A stretch of DNA of 64,000 nt, from NCBI GenBank assembly GCA_963693315.1, contig OY856188.1, positions 219,427,789 through 219,491,788 of the forward strand. Direction: 5' to 3'. The stretch is from Diogma glabrata. Lineage: Eukaryota; Arthropoda; Insecta; Diptera; Cylindrotomidae. Under the pieces are notes generated by a model. The model saw nothing but the letters and a program-made list of their open reading frames with translations, was not told the origin of the DNA and made no database searches. Made by a program: the position numbers and the translations under genes. Below, piece after piece: positions 32,096 through 44,384 of this stretch (positions are counted from its first letter, which is position 1; each line of letters begins with the position of its first letter).

Positions 32096-33287
32096 CTGCA
32101 ACAAAAAAACAACAAACAAACAGAATTATTAATAATAAAAATAAATATAGAGTTTTATATTTCATTACAATTTATTTCAATTAAAATAAATTTCAAACGA
32201 AAATCTAAGTACATGAAATGAAAAATTTAATTTTGGTTAAATAGATAAATAGAAATTAGAAATGTTTGATTTCGGATTATTTAATTTTGGAAAATAAAAA
32301 AAACAAAAATTTGAAAAATTTAATGAGGAAATTTTAATTGGATTGAATAACATTAGTATGGTTTGATTTTCCCAATTCAGGTTAGCTAAACAAAGGTTAA
32401 GCTTAAAAACGATTTTATAAAATTAACTTTTTATATAAGTTAACTGCTTATATATAAAATGCCTGTAATTCAGTTCTATTTTAATTAGTTATTTAAAATA
32501 ATACTACTTCGGTCTGAAAGATTAAGTATTACATGCAAGAGCTAAAAGTGAAATTCTAACCTCCACTTTTCTGGCATTTCTCGACATTTTAGGACCTACT
32601 GGTTCTAAAAAAATAGAGTTTGCACGGTTCGGTTAACCGCAAGCCAAAACCGCGGTTTCCAGCTTATCAAATTGTAACCGTAAACCGCTGTTTAAAAACC
32701 GCGGTTTACGGTTTTCAACAAATTTTAAATTTTAATTGTCATCGAAAATTTATTTTCTATATTTTCTGTCTAAATTTAATTTATGTGTTGTCTACTGATT
32801 CAAAGAGGATGCTAGCAGTAATTGGTTTAAGGGTTAAGCTATAACAACTAAGTAATAATTTATAATAGCTACTTTAATTTTGAATCAAAGTAGTAATTAA
32901 TTTGTGTTCTTCATTTCGTTTCATATTGAGCCAAACACAAAATCAACAAAAAAAATTACTTTATTTATTGCTAAATTTGAATTTGTTGATTGGGTTGACT
33001 AATATTAGCTGCTCATGAAACCGTGTGATCCGGATCCGTTTAAGTTTTACATGCAAACTGAGATCCAAAAACAAAGTTGGATCTGATTTTGCATGTAAAA
33101 CATAGGCGGATTCGGATCACATGGTGTTATGAAATGCAGCTAATAAAAGTATAAGTAATATACTGTAAAAATAATAGGAAATTAATAAACTGTTGTTAAT
33201 AATAACGAAAAAATATTAAATAATTTACTTTTACACTTCACACTATTCGCAGTTGAAATTGCAAAGCAAGAATATTCCAAAAAAAAT

Positions 33288-33745
33288 ATGTCATCATCAT
33301 CAACAGCAGTTTGGGAATATTTTACAAAAAATTCATCTACGAACAATGCCAACAATAGAGCTAAATGTAAAAAAGTGGATCAGATGCGTGAACAATTCTA
33401 AGGGTTCTACGTCTGCAATGAAAACCACATTCGAAATGTTCAGAAAATTTCTTGTAAAAGACCACACGATTCTGACACAAATGTTGCTTCAACAAATCTA
33501 ATTAGAAACTCACACAAAAACATTAGTTTATTTTATAAACAAAGCTTCTCTAGATTGTTGGAGAATTGGCCACAAAAGACGGTTTTTCTATTAGAGGTAT
33601 TACAAGGTCAAATTTCATAAGACAGGCAATTTTTGATAAAGGCGCAATCCTCCCACCGAATCTGAACGCGTTTTTTATGGTTTCAGATAACTTTAGTCGT
33701 AAATTAGGATCTTGCATTAGCGATAATTCACTTAAAACTAATCTT
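33288..33745 (+). pseudogene. hAT transposase fragment with BED zinc finger
   Basis: An ATG at 33288 opens MSSSSTAVWEYFTKN, the start of a BED finger (aromatic VWEYF), then AKCKKVDQ and a stop at 33399-33401. Another frame then gives GSTSAMKTT, the usual end of the BED finger. From 33563 the plus strand reads LATKDGFSIRGITRSNFIRQ and KGAILPPN, which matches the region after the N-terminal part of hAT transposases. Most of the catalytic domain is missing and there are at least two frameshifts, so it is not functional. Confidence 0.6.
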
Positions 33746-33765
33746 ATTTGATACAAGAAGAAATA
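33681..33765. repeat. 85-bp direct repeat, copy 1
   Basis: It starts TTTCAGATAACTTTAG and ends ACAAGAAGAAATA, and recurs without visible change at 33965-34049. The two copies flank a segment that also occurs at 36021-36206. Confidence 0.85.
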
Positions 33766-33780
33766 GTTATGTTTAATATA

Positions 33781-33966
33781 AGAGTTATGTTTAATATACA
33801 TCGCTGCCCAAAACTAAAAACCATGTCCTCATAAAAGTTTTTTGCCGAAAGCTATATCAAAATCCTTAACCCAGACCGAAGTCTTGATATATGAGAGCTG
33901 TGAGATTTCAGGCCCAAAATATTTTTCAATTGATTTGAATCCGTGTCAAACTTTACAAAACCACTT
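33781..33966. repeat. 186-bp dispersed repeat, copy 1
   Basis: It runs from AGAGTTATGTTTAATATACA to CAAAACCACTT. It aligns without gaps with 36021-36206, with only a handful of substitutions. It lies between the two 85-bp direct repeats. Confidence 0.85.
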
Positions 33967-34049
33967 TCAGATAACTTTAGTCGTAAATTAGGATCTTGCA
34001 TTAGCGATAATTCACTTAAAACTAATCTTATTTGATACAAGAAGAAATA
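33965..34049. repeat. 85-bp direct repeat, copy 2
   Basis: This is the second copy of 33681-33765, in direct orientation and 284 bp away. Confidence 0.85.
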
Positions 34050-34210
34050 TATTAATTCAAATAAATATCTTTGCATTGAATTGAGCACATTATAATAAAA
34101 ACCAAAAACCGGAAACCGAACCGTTACCGCAGGTTTCTACAAATTGAAAACCTGAAACCGCGGTTTATAAATTTCCGGTTTTTTTGCCAACTCTATAAAA
34201 GAGCAAAACA

Positions 34211-35005
34211 AAAATATATGTCTGTCCGCCGGCCGGTCGTCACAACCTACAAAATCTTGCAAACCGCTGGACGGATTTCAAATTTTTTTTTAAAAAATAG
34301 GTTTACTCAATGGGAAGAGCCCGAAGGACGATATGTTCGATAACTGTACCGGAAGTGTGTCGAAAAAATCGTCAAGTGTGTCAAAACAAGGAAATTTGCA
34401 TATTTTATGCTTAAAAAACGTTCATTTTAATTGATTACGAGTAGGAACATTGAATTTGGAGAAATCTTGATGGTAGGGATTGGTATGTGAAACTAAAATC
34501 TAGATTATTGCATTATAAGTTTGGCAATCAAATGTTGTCAAGTGTGTCAAAAGAAAGATTTTAATTTATTTTTTTACCCAATTTTTTGGAAAAAAATAAA
34601 ATTAATTATTTGTTTGAAATGAAATTTTATTATTATTATTGCGAATTATGGCATTATAGGTTTGTCAAAAAAAATGTTGTCAAGTGTGTCAAAAGAAAGA
34701 TTTTTATTTATTTTTTTACCCAATTTTTTGAAAAAATAATAAAATTAATTATTTGTTTGAAATGAAATTTTAGTATTATTATCGAGAATTATGGCATTAT
34801 AAGTTTGTCAAAAAAATAAAGTCAAGTGTGTCAAAAGAAAGATTTTTATTTACTTTTTTGCCCAATTTTTGGAAAAAAATAAAATTAATAATTTGTATGA
34901 CATGAAAATTTATTATTATTATAGAGGATTATGGCATTATAAGTTTGTCAAAAAAATGCTGTCAAGTGTGTCCAAAAATGATTTCATTTACTTTTTTAGC
35001 CAATT
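34211..35005. repeat. Tandem repeat, period ~142 bp
   Basis: The marker TCAAGTGTGTC occurs at 34372, 34538, 34680, 34822 and 34962. The last four are spaced 140-142 bp, with the whole unit conserved (TACCCAATTTTTTGGAAAAA, GAATTATGGCATTATA). The first copy is more diverged. It is non-coding satellite-like sequence. Confidence 0.85.
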
Positions 35006-35059
35006 TTTTGGAAAAAAATGCAGCTGTTTTTATGACGTAAATGTAATTGAAAATGAAAT

Positions 35060-35870
35060 TGGACATTGACATTTTTGAATTTGTTACAGTTTTTGAAATA
35101 TTTTTGGAATTTTGAAAAAAGTTTTTTTTTTTTGATTTTGTAATAATTTTTGCATATTTTTTTGCAAATGGAAAAAGTTTTAATTTTTGATTTTGTAAGA
35201 ATTTTTGCAATATTTTTTGAATTTTGAAAAAAAATAGAGTTTTTGAATTTGTGAAATTTATATATATTTATTTTTAGAATTTTGAAAAAAGTTTCAATTT
35301 TTGATTTTGTAAGAATTTTTGGAATACTTTGTGAATTATGAAAAAAATGGAATTTTTGAATTTGTGAATTTTATATATATATTTTCAGAATTTTGAAAAA
35401 AATTTCAATTTTTGATTTTATAAGAATTTTTGGAATATTTTTAGGATTTTGAAAAATTTTAAATTTTTGATTTTATTAAAATTTCTGGAATTTTAAAAAA
35501 AGTTTTAATTTTTGATATTGTTTTAATTTTTGCAATTTTTTTAGAATTTTGGAAAAATTTTGAATTTATGAATTTGTAAGGATTTTTGGAATATTATTAG
35601 GATTTAGAAAAGGTTTAAATATTTAGTTTTATTACAATTTTTGAAATAATTTTGGGATTTTGAAAAAGTTTGTGTTTTTGATATTGTTATAATATTTGCA
35701 ATATTTTTAGAATTTTTGAAAAAAGTTTAAAACTTTGATTTTGTAATAATTTAGGAAATATTTTTAGAATTTTGAAAAAAGTTTGATTTTATCTAATTTT
35801 TATAATATTTTTGGAATTTTGAAAATATGAATTTGTGATTTTGTTATATTTTCTCGGAACACCAAATGGA
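35060..35870. repeat. Degenerate tandem repeat, period ~55-60 bp
   Basis: The unit is close to GAATTTTGAAAAAAGTTT followed by AATTTTTGATTTTGTAAGAA. It recurs more than ten times with many indels. It is extremely AT-rich, and open frames within it are artefacts of the repeat. Confidence 0.75.
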
Positions 35871-36020
35871 GAGGTTTTTGAGTAGTTTGCTGATTGTATC
35901 ATCTTTTCACTAAATATGTTAATATATGATCTGTTATAATTTTTCGGCAAAGTATAAATGTTTTGTGTTAGTTTTGTAATAAATTTCTAACTAGAGATAA
36001 AAAAATACATGTAATAACAA

Positions 36021-36206
36021 AGAGTTATGTTTAATATACATCGCTGCCCAAAACTAAAAACCATGTCCTCATAAAAGTTTTTTGCCGAAAGCTATATCAA
36101 AATCCCTAACCCAGACCGAAGTCTTGATATATGAGAGCTGTGAAATTTCAGGCCCAATATATTTTTCAATTGATTTGATTCTGTGTCAAACTTTACAAAA
36201 CCACTT
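36021..36206. repeat. 186-bp dispersed repeat, copy 2
   Basis: This matches 33781-33966 in the same orientation and is followed by different sequence. It lies outside the hAT element. Confidence 0.85.
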
Positions 36207-37208
36207 AGATATGGATCAGACCCGGGTAAGAAAAAGCTAAAGGACCAAACTTGGGTCAAGCCCATGGCACAGCTTTTGGGGTGGCGTTGGCTTGACATTT
36301 TCAAACGACCCATGCTTGGACTGATGTCCTGGAAACAAGTCTGGCAAACCAGGCTTGTGTAGAGATACTACTACATCTACTCACTAATATAAATAAATCA
36401 TAAGGAGTTCCCAATGACAAAACTATTTTTCAGTTTACGATAAAAACCAAAACAAATTAAATTTTACTATAAGAAGATCAAATTTCTAAATTTCTTATAA
36501 CATGATATAAAAAAAATAACAAACACAAAATACATGCAGTAAACATACAGTAAATGTATATACATTATATTAAGATAAAAACTGAAGAATATAAATAGAC
36601 ACATATATTCATTTCCTTGTGGTTAATTTAACCACCAACGAATTACCATCAACTAAGAAGAATAATTAAGCCGTCGGATATTATAAAATAACAAATGTCA
36701 TACACCCACGACATATAGGAGGATTTAAAGATCTACGCACATCACATGGTGACCTTGCCCAACGAATCGCAACAATAAATCACAATTACTAAAGTTACAT
36801 CTTGATGAATTAAATAAAGAACGAGCTATCAACCATATAAATTGAAATCAACGGTAAACAAAGGAGTGAAAAAATTAAAAGATGGTCAATCCAGCTCAGA
36901 AGGCGAAGGAAGAGGAAGTGTTTATTCCAAATGGACCTTATTCGTCAACAAATAAACAAATAAAACAAATAAATAAACAAATATGAAATCATCATATTTG
37001 TAACAATCTTCGTTTTAATATTCGTATATATAATATTTAGAATGAAGAATTATTTCCACAAAACGATAAAAAAAGAAATAACTAAAACGACGGTTTAATA
37101 AAAAATTATACTTTTATTTATACTAGTTAGTTAAGATTTAAAAAATTTTTTTTTGAATATAATAAATTAATAAATAAATTTTTTATAAATAAATAAATAT
37201 AATTTAAT
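36207..37208. other. Unassigned intron sequence
   Basis: It contains a small frame starting MVNPAQKAKEEEVF near 36881, too short to judge. Otherwise it is AT-rich with A-rich runs just before the LINE 5' end. No gene is recognised. Confidence 0.4.
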
Positions 37209-37748
37209 CGCAGGAGGGATCGATTTTGATCGATTATGATCAATGTTGATCTACGGGTCTGACTACCCTGCGTACTCCAGTCCCTGCCATTGACATATGA
37301 GTTAGCGTGAGATATCACATACCACTGGCAATGGCAGGAGATGTCATTAGCCAAGATGATATCTTAGGGTGCTGGCGGACGAACTTTAATTAGTCAACGG
37401 CAGCACTTCCAGTCTTAGCTGGGCAGCGTTCCGTAGCGGTACCGCTCATTAGCTCTTCCGAGGAATCGGGCCAACACGTAGTTATGTGTGGGCTTTGTGC
37501 CTCGATTGAGGTGGTGGGCGGTGCGTCTGGGATGCGCTGCATCAGCTGGATTATTGGCATTTAGTTTTGTTTTGTTTTCTGCAAATTTCTCACAATTTGT
37601 TTTTTACTTATTATTTTGTTATTATTTCTTCATCTTATCATGAAATTTTGGCATATGTCATATTTTGTTGTATGATAGAATTTTTTACTTAGTTATCCAT
37701 TTTAAAATAAAACATAAAAAAATAAAATAAAACATTTTTGATATATAT

Positions 37749-38543
37749 ATGGCAGTACAACCGAAAAAAAATAAGTCTGCAAGTGGTAAAGCAAATTTGC
37801 GCAATCCACCCCCCCATAAAGCGGCATGTCCACGGAATTTGCAGGGACAAAACATATATGAATCAATAAAAAATTTTAAAATACATGTTCAAAACATCTG
37901 CGGATTGAACGCTAACCATGACCACGTGCAACATCATCTTGAGCACGACAAACCGAACATTCTATTCCTTACAGAAACACAAGTTTCTGAAAATTTTCTC
38001 TTTATAGAATCGCTTAATTCCAAATATAGGCTCGAATCAGCTTTCAAACTCCATCAGGGAGTTTGCGCATTCATTCATGAGAGTGTTGCGTGCACGCGCT
38101 TTCCAAATTTTGAACTACACGGTGACGGCTTCAATACAATGGTTTTAAAGATTTGTCTTCCAGAAATGACTTTTTTTACAATAGCTTTATACCGGTCCTC
38201 CAACAAACGTAACCCAAACTTTTTTAATATACTGACAAAAATTATGGACGAGATTATAGCAAAGTCCCCTAACTGTGAAGTTATCGTTACCGGTGACTTC
38301 AACGTCCACAACAAATCATGGTTGGAATTCTCCAAATCGACCGACGATGTTGACAATAGTGGAAAACTGGCAGAAATGTTTGCCGCATCTCAGGGCCTAT
38401 TCCAAATTGTTAAAAGCCCGACTTTCACTCCCCGTAATGGCGGTGATAATAGTTTTCTTTTAGATCTCTATCTTACCACAATGCCAGATATTACGAGTGT
38501 CGATGTCGCGAAAGGTAGTATTGGAAATTCTGATCATTATTAA
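37749..38543 (+). pseudogene. LINE family A endonuclease domain (copy A)
   Basis: The ORF starts MAVQPKKNKSASGKAN and covers the whole EEP endonuclease: KIHVQNICGLNAN, FLTETQVSE with the catalytic glutamate, VTGDFNVHN and the final NSDHY. A TTA-to-TAA change at 38541-38543, judged from copy B, truncates it just before the link to the RT domain. No ORF1 or nucleic-acid-binding protein precedes it. Confidence 0.88.
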
Positions 38544-39943
38544 ATCTCAACAGTTATCAAAACTGATTTACTTAAAACTACAGCTCCCAAGCCCCGTAAA
38601 ATATTTCACTACTCAAAAATGGATAAGAGTGCTCTTCAAAATTTTTTCCATGGTTTCCCTTTCGACCGTCATTGTTTTTACACTGACAATGTAAATGTTT
38701 CTGCTCAAAACTTTACAGAAACCATCCAATTTGCTATCAATAAATTTGTCCCTTTCTCCATAGTAAAACCCAAACAAAAATACTTGTATTCGAAAGCTGC
38801 CAAAACGGCACTTAGAAACAAACGTAGATCATTTAATATTTGGATCCATAACAAAACTCCCACTAATCGATCCCAATATCTAAAGGCCAACAAAATATCT
38901 AGCCAGATTATCTCAAACGAAAAGTCTGAAATTGACAGAGCGAAAGCCTCAAAACATACGTCTATGTCTGTTTCTGACAAGAGTTTCTACAGTGCCATTA
39001 ATTCTTTAAATTCTGGTACAAAATTTTCTATTCCCCCTATTATTGATGGTGATTTAATCGTCAATGATCTCGCAAGAAAAGCTAACTTGTTCACTGAACG
39101 CTTGGAAAATATTCCACCCATTATTTTAAAAACCTTTTCCAAAAAACTTGCACCAACTTTAACTAAAATATTCTACCAATCCTACAAATCTGGTATATTT
39201 CCCTCGTGCTGGAAGTTGGCAAATGTCCAGCCCGTCCCCAAAAAGGGACCAAAATCCGATATCTCAAATTATAGGCCAATAGCTTTACTATCGGTCCTAT
39301 CCAAAGTCTATGAGCATTATATTAATACACACATTTCACAATTTCTGGAAGAAAATCATTTGATATCCGACAGCCAATACGGTTTTCGAAACAAAAGATC
39401 AACTACCGATCTATTAAACTATGTAGCGCATTGTTGGAACAGCATACTTGATAAAGGTGGTGAAACATACGTTATTGCTTTAGACATCTCCAAGGCATTC
39501 GATCGAGTCTGGCATGCCAACTTAATCAACAAGCTCGTTGCGTACGGTTTTCATCCCAATGTTGTGAAGCTGATTTTGAAAATTTTCTATCCAACCGATA
39601 CATTTCGGTAACCTTCGACGGATTTTCTTCTGAGTCTAAACTAATTAACGCTGGTGTACCCCAAGGCTCAGTATTGTCCCCAACCCTATTTTTGATTTAT
39701 ATCAACGAATTGTTGAAAATCACCAGTAACCCAATAAATAGTTTTGCAGATGATAGTACTCTGCACAAGTCGTTCGAGCCCCTTCCTTCAAAAGGTAAAA
39801 TGCACGAACGAATTAATCCTGCCCGGAGAGTCGCTGCCATAAACGTGAACAAAGACCTGAATAAAGTCGCCGATTGGGGTGACCAAAACCTTGTCAATTT
39901 CAACTCCACCAAAACACAGCTGTTGATTGTTTCCAGATTATAG
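38544..39943 (+). pseudogene. LINE family A reverse transcriptase domain (copy A)
   Basis: It continues from the endonuclease through a linker (AAKTALRNKRRSFNIWIHNK) into RT motifs VQPVPKKGPKSDISNYRPIA, YGFRNKRSTTDLL and TYVIALDISKAFDRVW. After a +2 frameshift near 39585 come the motif VLSPTLFLIYINEL (39674 onward) and SFADDSTL. Compared with copy B, about 147 bp around 39103 are missing, which removes the early RT block around NKASGMDN. The frame ends with TAG at 39941-39943 where copy B has lysine. Confidence 0.88.
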
Positions 39944-40630
39944 ACCGAGTTCCCCAAAGATATTTTATTCAGTATGTGTGATGAACCAATAGGTGAATGT
40001 AAAAACATTCGTTTATTGGGTGTCACAGTTTCAAATGACCTACTCTGGAACGATCATGTAATGGCGATGGCAAAAAGCGCGTCTAAAAAACTCGGCCTCC
40101 TAAATAGAAGCAAAAAATTTTTCACTCCATACCAATTGCTCCATGTTTATAAGTCCTATATTCGTCCCTGTATGGAGTATTGCTGTCAAGTCTGGGATGC
40201 TGCCTCTGTTTCCATCTTGGCCCTCTTGGACTCTGTTCAAAAGCAAGCTATACGAATTGTGGGTGATCGAACTTTGACATCAAAACTTGATTCCCTACAA
40301 CATCGTCGCACTGTTGCTGACCTCGTTGTTTTTTACAAATATCGTCATCAGCAGTACTCAGATGAAATCAGCGGCATCATGCCTCAAACTTATTCTTACC
40401 CCCGTTCCACTCGGCAATCGGCTGCCGCAACCAGTGAAACGGTAAAGATCCCGCGCTGTCATACTGGCAGATCGCAGAGAGACTTCTTTGTCCGAACTGC
40501 GTACAAATGGAATAGTTTGCCGGAACACTTAGTCTCAGGTGACTTCAACCCACAGATGTTTAAAAAAAGCGTTAATCTACACCTTAGAACGCCAGTTGTT
40601 GTGGGACCCAGGTCTAGACCTAGGTCTTAA
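39944..40630 (+). pseudogene. LINE family A C-terminal part (copy A)
   Basis: This is the same protein segment as 15399-16106: IRLLGVTVSNDLLWNDHV, YKSYIRPCMEYCCQVWD and SVQKQAIRIVG, with the C-terminal RSRPRS. It is open from 39974 to the natural stop at 40628-40630, which is followed by a ~60-bp 3' untranslated region and an A-tail. Confidence 0.85.
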
Positions 40631-40707
40631 AAGGTATTTATGTGTTGTTGTGACACATATTCTAAACCCTATTACACAACACATTTTATTAAAAAAAAAA
40701 AAAAAAA

Positions 40708-41050
40708 ATTTACAATTCATATTGTATTCATAATGATAAATATATGAAAAATAATAATAATAAATGAATAATATTATATTAAAGAAATTTTGAGAATAAA
40801 TATGTGAATGGTATTATATTAAATCAATATTAAAGAAAGTTTTCATGATAAATAAATATTTAGGGGTTTTTTTGTTTATAAATAAATAATAAAGAAAGAA
40901 ATAAAGTATACAAATATTTAAGATTCAAGAGAATTTAAAAATTAATATATATGTTGAATAAATAAAAAATATAAAGGGGTAAACAAAAATATTTAAATTC
41001 TTCTTTTTGATAATTTCACGAATAGAATTCACAAAAATACATTAGATAAA
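40708..41050. other. AT-rich sequence, possible LTR remnant
   Basis: These are A/T-rich runs between the LINE A-tail and the start of the gypsy-like gag remnant. An LTR of the mdg1-like element might lie here, but I could not define ends. Confidence 0.3.
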
Positions 41051-43465
41051 ATGGCGTCTTTCGACATAGAGAAAACTCTAAAAATTGTCCCCGCGTTTGA
41101 CGAAAAATCTAACGATCTTCCGATATTTTAAAACCTCGTTCAACACTTTAGTAAGACCCTAAAGTACGACACTTAAAAGACCAAATTAATCGAATTCATT
41201 TTGGATACTAAAATAACTAGTAATGCCAAAACAAAATTAACAGCAACCAAAAAACCAAAAATCATTCTCGAGTTGAAAGAATAATTTAACCGTATTTTCA
41301 AGAAAAAGACAACATGCCTGAACTTACAGATACAGACTCAACTCACACAATGCAGACAGGGAAGTTCATCTGTTGAATCTTATACTAATAAGATAGAAAA
41401 CCTAATAACAGAACTGAATGAACTTCAAATAGCTGAACAAGGTGTTGCTCATACGAACATTATCACTAAACTAAACGAACAGACTGGACTGAATGCATTT
41501 AAAACAGAATGAAATCATTTAAAATGAACCAGGAAAGAATATGGTTTATGCTGCTCGGGTAAATTCTCTTCAGGAAGCGATTTAATACGCTACTGAAATC
41601 GACAAACAGACGAAGACAGCCAATATGTTCCATTTTAATTCGCGAAACTATAGAACGGGGTATGGGAATCAAATTTCGAATAATTTTAATAACTTTAAAG
41701 ATATGAAAAGGTCAAATTATCAAAATAAAGATAGAAATAATAATAATAATAATAATTTTTATAAAAACCATTATAAGGGTATGGTTAAAAATAATGGATT
41801 AAATTGTAGCCATAAGAGTAGATACTACCTACAAAAATAATAATAAAAATAATAGTTGTAACAATAATGATAATAAAAATTTTAATAAAAATGTTTGCCA
41901 AAGTAAAAATAATTATAATAATGTAAAAAAGAATTTCCAGAATGGAAAAGTTAATATTGTACAATCGGAAAGCTGGGAAGGGGTCTCCGAAAACCAGTTG
42001 TCGAGAGATTCCAAAATTTTAGAAGCCCAATAAAAATATTTTATGTAAATCTTAGCACACAGTTAAATTTCATTAGAATTCGCACGAACATAACAGAAAA
42101 TTTTAGAACGTTTTTAATAGACACGGGAGCAGACATCTAAAAATAAATTAGGTTACACAAAAAGTAGATATAAAAGATGATATGTGTAAAATTACAGGTG
42201 TTACTAATGACGAAACATAATCATTAGGCATGATACGAGCAATTTTGAAACTAGAAAAAGAAGATATAGAACAAGAATTTCATTTAGTCAAAAAAGATTT
42301 TCCAACAAACACACACGGCATTTTAGGCAGAGATTTTTTGCATAGTAATTATTGTAAGATAGACTATGAAACTTACACAATTTCATTACTTATGAATCTT
42401 GAAGAAATCACGCTACCAATGTATACAGAAATATAAGAAAGTGGAGTTACGATACCAGCACGATCGCAGGTTATTAGAGCTGTCAATATGAATTTAAAAG
42501 AAGACAGCGTTGTATTAAATCAAGAGTTACAGGAAGGGGTTTATATAGCAAACACAATAGTTCCAGCTAAGGGAATTGCACATATTCAGATATTAAATAC
42601 AAAAGAATATGATGTCACATTAAGAAAATTTTTTTCAAAAACCGAACCATTATGCAACTATCATGTACTGAAAGGGGACAAAAAAGATAAGAAAATTACA
42701 GCAGAACAACGTTTCAGCAAAGTATGAGAAGAATTATAGTAAGAATCATTAGAAGAACATGCAAGAAGTTCAATTATAGATATTTGTAGAAATTATGCAG
42801 ATATATTTTATGTAGAGGATGAGCAGTCAGTCAACAATTTTTATAAGCAATCAATACAAACAGTGGATAAAAATCCAGTATATATAAAAAATTACAGATT
42901 GCCACAAACTCACATGAAAGAAATTGATAGACAGGTAGAAAAACTGATTAAAAAAGACGTAATAGAGCGTTCATTTAATTCGCCTCTATTATTAGTGCCA
43001 AAGGGAGAGAATAAGGATAAGTGGAGGCTTGTCGTGGACTTCAGACAACTTAATAAAAAAATTATGGATGAAAAATTCCCTCTAACAAGATGTGATGACA
43101 TCCTGATTAATCTTGGAAGAGCGAGGTATTTCTCAACATTAGATTTGACGAGTTAATTTCACCAAATTGAACTAGAAGAGGAATCAAGACCACTAATATC
43201 ATTCTCAACCAGTAAAGGTCGTTATCATTTCAAAAGGTTACCTTTCGGGTTGAAGATATCCACCAATAATTTTCAACGTATGCTATCAATAGCTCTAGCT
43301 GGCCTAGAAGCTGAAGCATTCCTTTACGTTGACGACATCATTATATTTGGATGTAGTTTAAGTCATCACAACAAGGATCTAATGAAAACTTTTGATAGAT
43401 CAAGAAAATATAATTTAAAACTGAATCAAATTAATAATTTAAAACTGAATCAGCAAATTCTTTAA
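41051..43465 (+). pseudogene. Decayed Ty3/gypsy element, mdg1/412-like (gag, protease, RT)
   Basis: An ATG at 41051 opens MASFDIEKTLKIVPAFDEKS, a gag start. Later fragments in shifting frames include SYTNKIENLITELNELQ (gag), an Asn-rich stretch (41720-41900), FLIDTGADI at about 42108 (retropepsin active site), then RT motifs LLLVPKGENKDKWRLVVDFR, RYFSTLDLTS, HFKRLPFGLKI and FLYVDDIIIFG (catalytic VDD near 43330). The LPFGLKI...FLYVDD region most resembles the mdg1/412 lineage. There are more than ten stops and frameshifts. RNase H, integrase and LTRs are not recognisable. It is an old insertion in the intron. Confidence 0.75.
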
Positions 43466-44384
43466 TCCTTGTACTTGCTTACCGTCAACCTGGTAATCAT
43501 TAAAGATTAAAAAGAGAAATGCAACAAAAGATATATGAATTAGTGCATGTTAATAAAGGTTTATAGATTATCTTAAGTTTAGAAACACAATATCACTGAT
43601 TTGACACCAAACCACAGAAAAACGTATGTGATTGAAAAAGGTAACGAGTTAGATAAAATTGGGTTAGGGAGCCCAAGAGGCTCTAAGCCGATATGTTTGT
43701 ATAACATAACAATGGTAGTCAACCAGAATCTTCTCAAAAATTTTTAATGGATAGTTATACAGTAAGATTCATGCTCGGTATGATATTTACTGCAGATGAG
43801 TCACCATATTTCATTTTAAATAAGAGATATATAAACTGTATACTAATGATGAGACTACTAACAAATAAACTACTAACAGTCAGTCTACTGATAGTTTCCA
43901 AACAAAAAACCAATAATTTAGTAAATTTCTATTTTCAGTCAATTAGATACAAAAACAATTGGTTTCATTCCAACAGTAAAACTACAATGTTTATGAGTTT
44001 TTCATTAAAACAAAACTATGGCATTTTCATAAAATTAAATGCGGTTTTTATTTTGGCAATAGGCAATTGCCAGTTCATATTAAAAATATTTAAATAAATG
44101 TTTTCACCAAAATTAAAACATAACAACAAAAACAAAAGAAAAACGATGAATTGAACCACAACAATATAATTGTTTAATTGGAAAACGTTGTTTGTGTTCA
44201 TTTTGAATTAATGCTTTTTTTGTGAGACAAATAAAAAATAAATAAACTTAAAAGCTTATTTTTATTTCAAATGTGGTTAAGCAAATTAAACCAAATTAAC
44301 CTAAATCTAATATTTGCTATTAGGATTCTAACGTGCTATTTATACAACATAAAACAAACATTAATTATTTATTTATCTTCTTAC
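43466..44384. other. AT-rich intron sequence
   Basis: No recognisable gene or repeat. The open frame at 43747-44097 has no motif and a composition like the surrounding non-coding DNA. Confidence 0.5.

Larger units (their letters stand above)
32614..34195 (+). mobile_element. hAT-like DNA transposon remnant
   Basis: The ends are inverted repeats: TAGAGTTTGC at 32614 and GCCAACTCTA ending at 34195. Both are followed inward by blocks of AACCGCGGTTT and related ACCG/CGGT palindromic motifs (32636-32716 and 34107-34180). The flanks TAAAAAAA and TAAAAGAG could be a decayed 8-bp target duplication. Inside is a hAT-type transposase fragment. Terminal sequence, duplication length and BED-finger content all fit hAT. 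Confidence 0.7.
37209..40707 (+). mobile_element. LINE family A copy A, near complete (CR1/Jockey group)
   Basis: This ~3.5-kb non-LTR retrotransposon has a 5' end at about 37209 (CGCAGGAGGGATCG), a ~540-bp untranslated region, one ORF with endonuclease and RT domains, a short 3' untranslated region and an A-tail at 40690-40708. It is inverted relative to copy B and shares the same 5' end. I found no convincing target duplication. The ORF carries a nonsense TAA (38541), a ~147-bp in-frame deletion near 39103, a +2 frameshift near 39585 and a TAG at 39941. It is therefore inactive. Confidence 0.93.

Noticed and set aside
34869..35210. Lys/Phe-rich frames on both strands
   Set aside because: They arise from the tandem repeats of TTTTTGAATTTTG type and are not genes.
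43747..44097. 116-codon plus-strand frame
   Set aside because: AT-rich composition like non-coding DNA, no motifs, and it follows a dead gypsy remnant.
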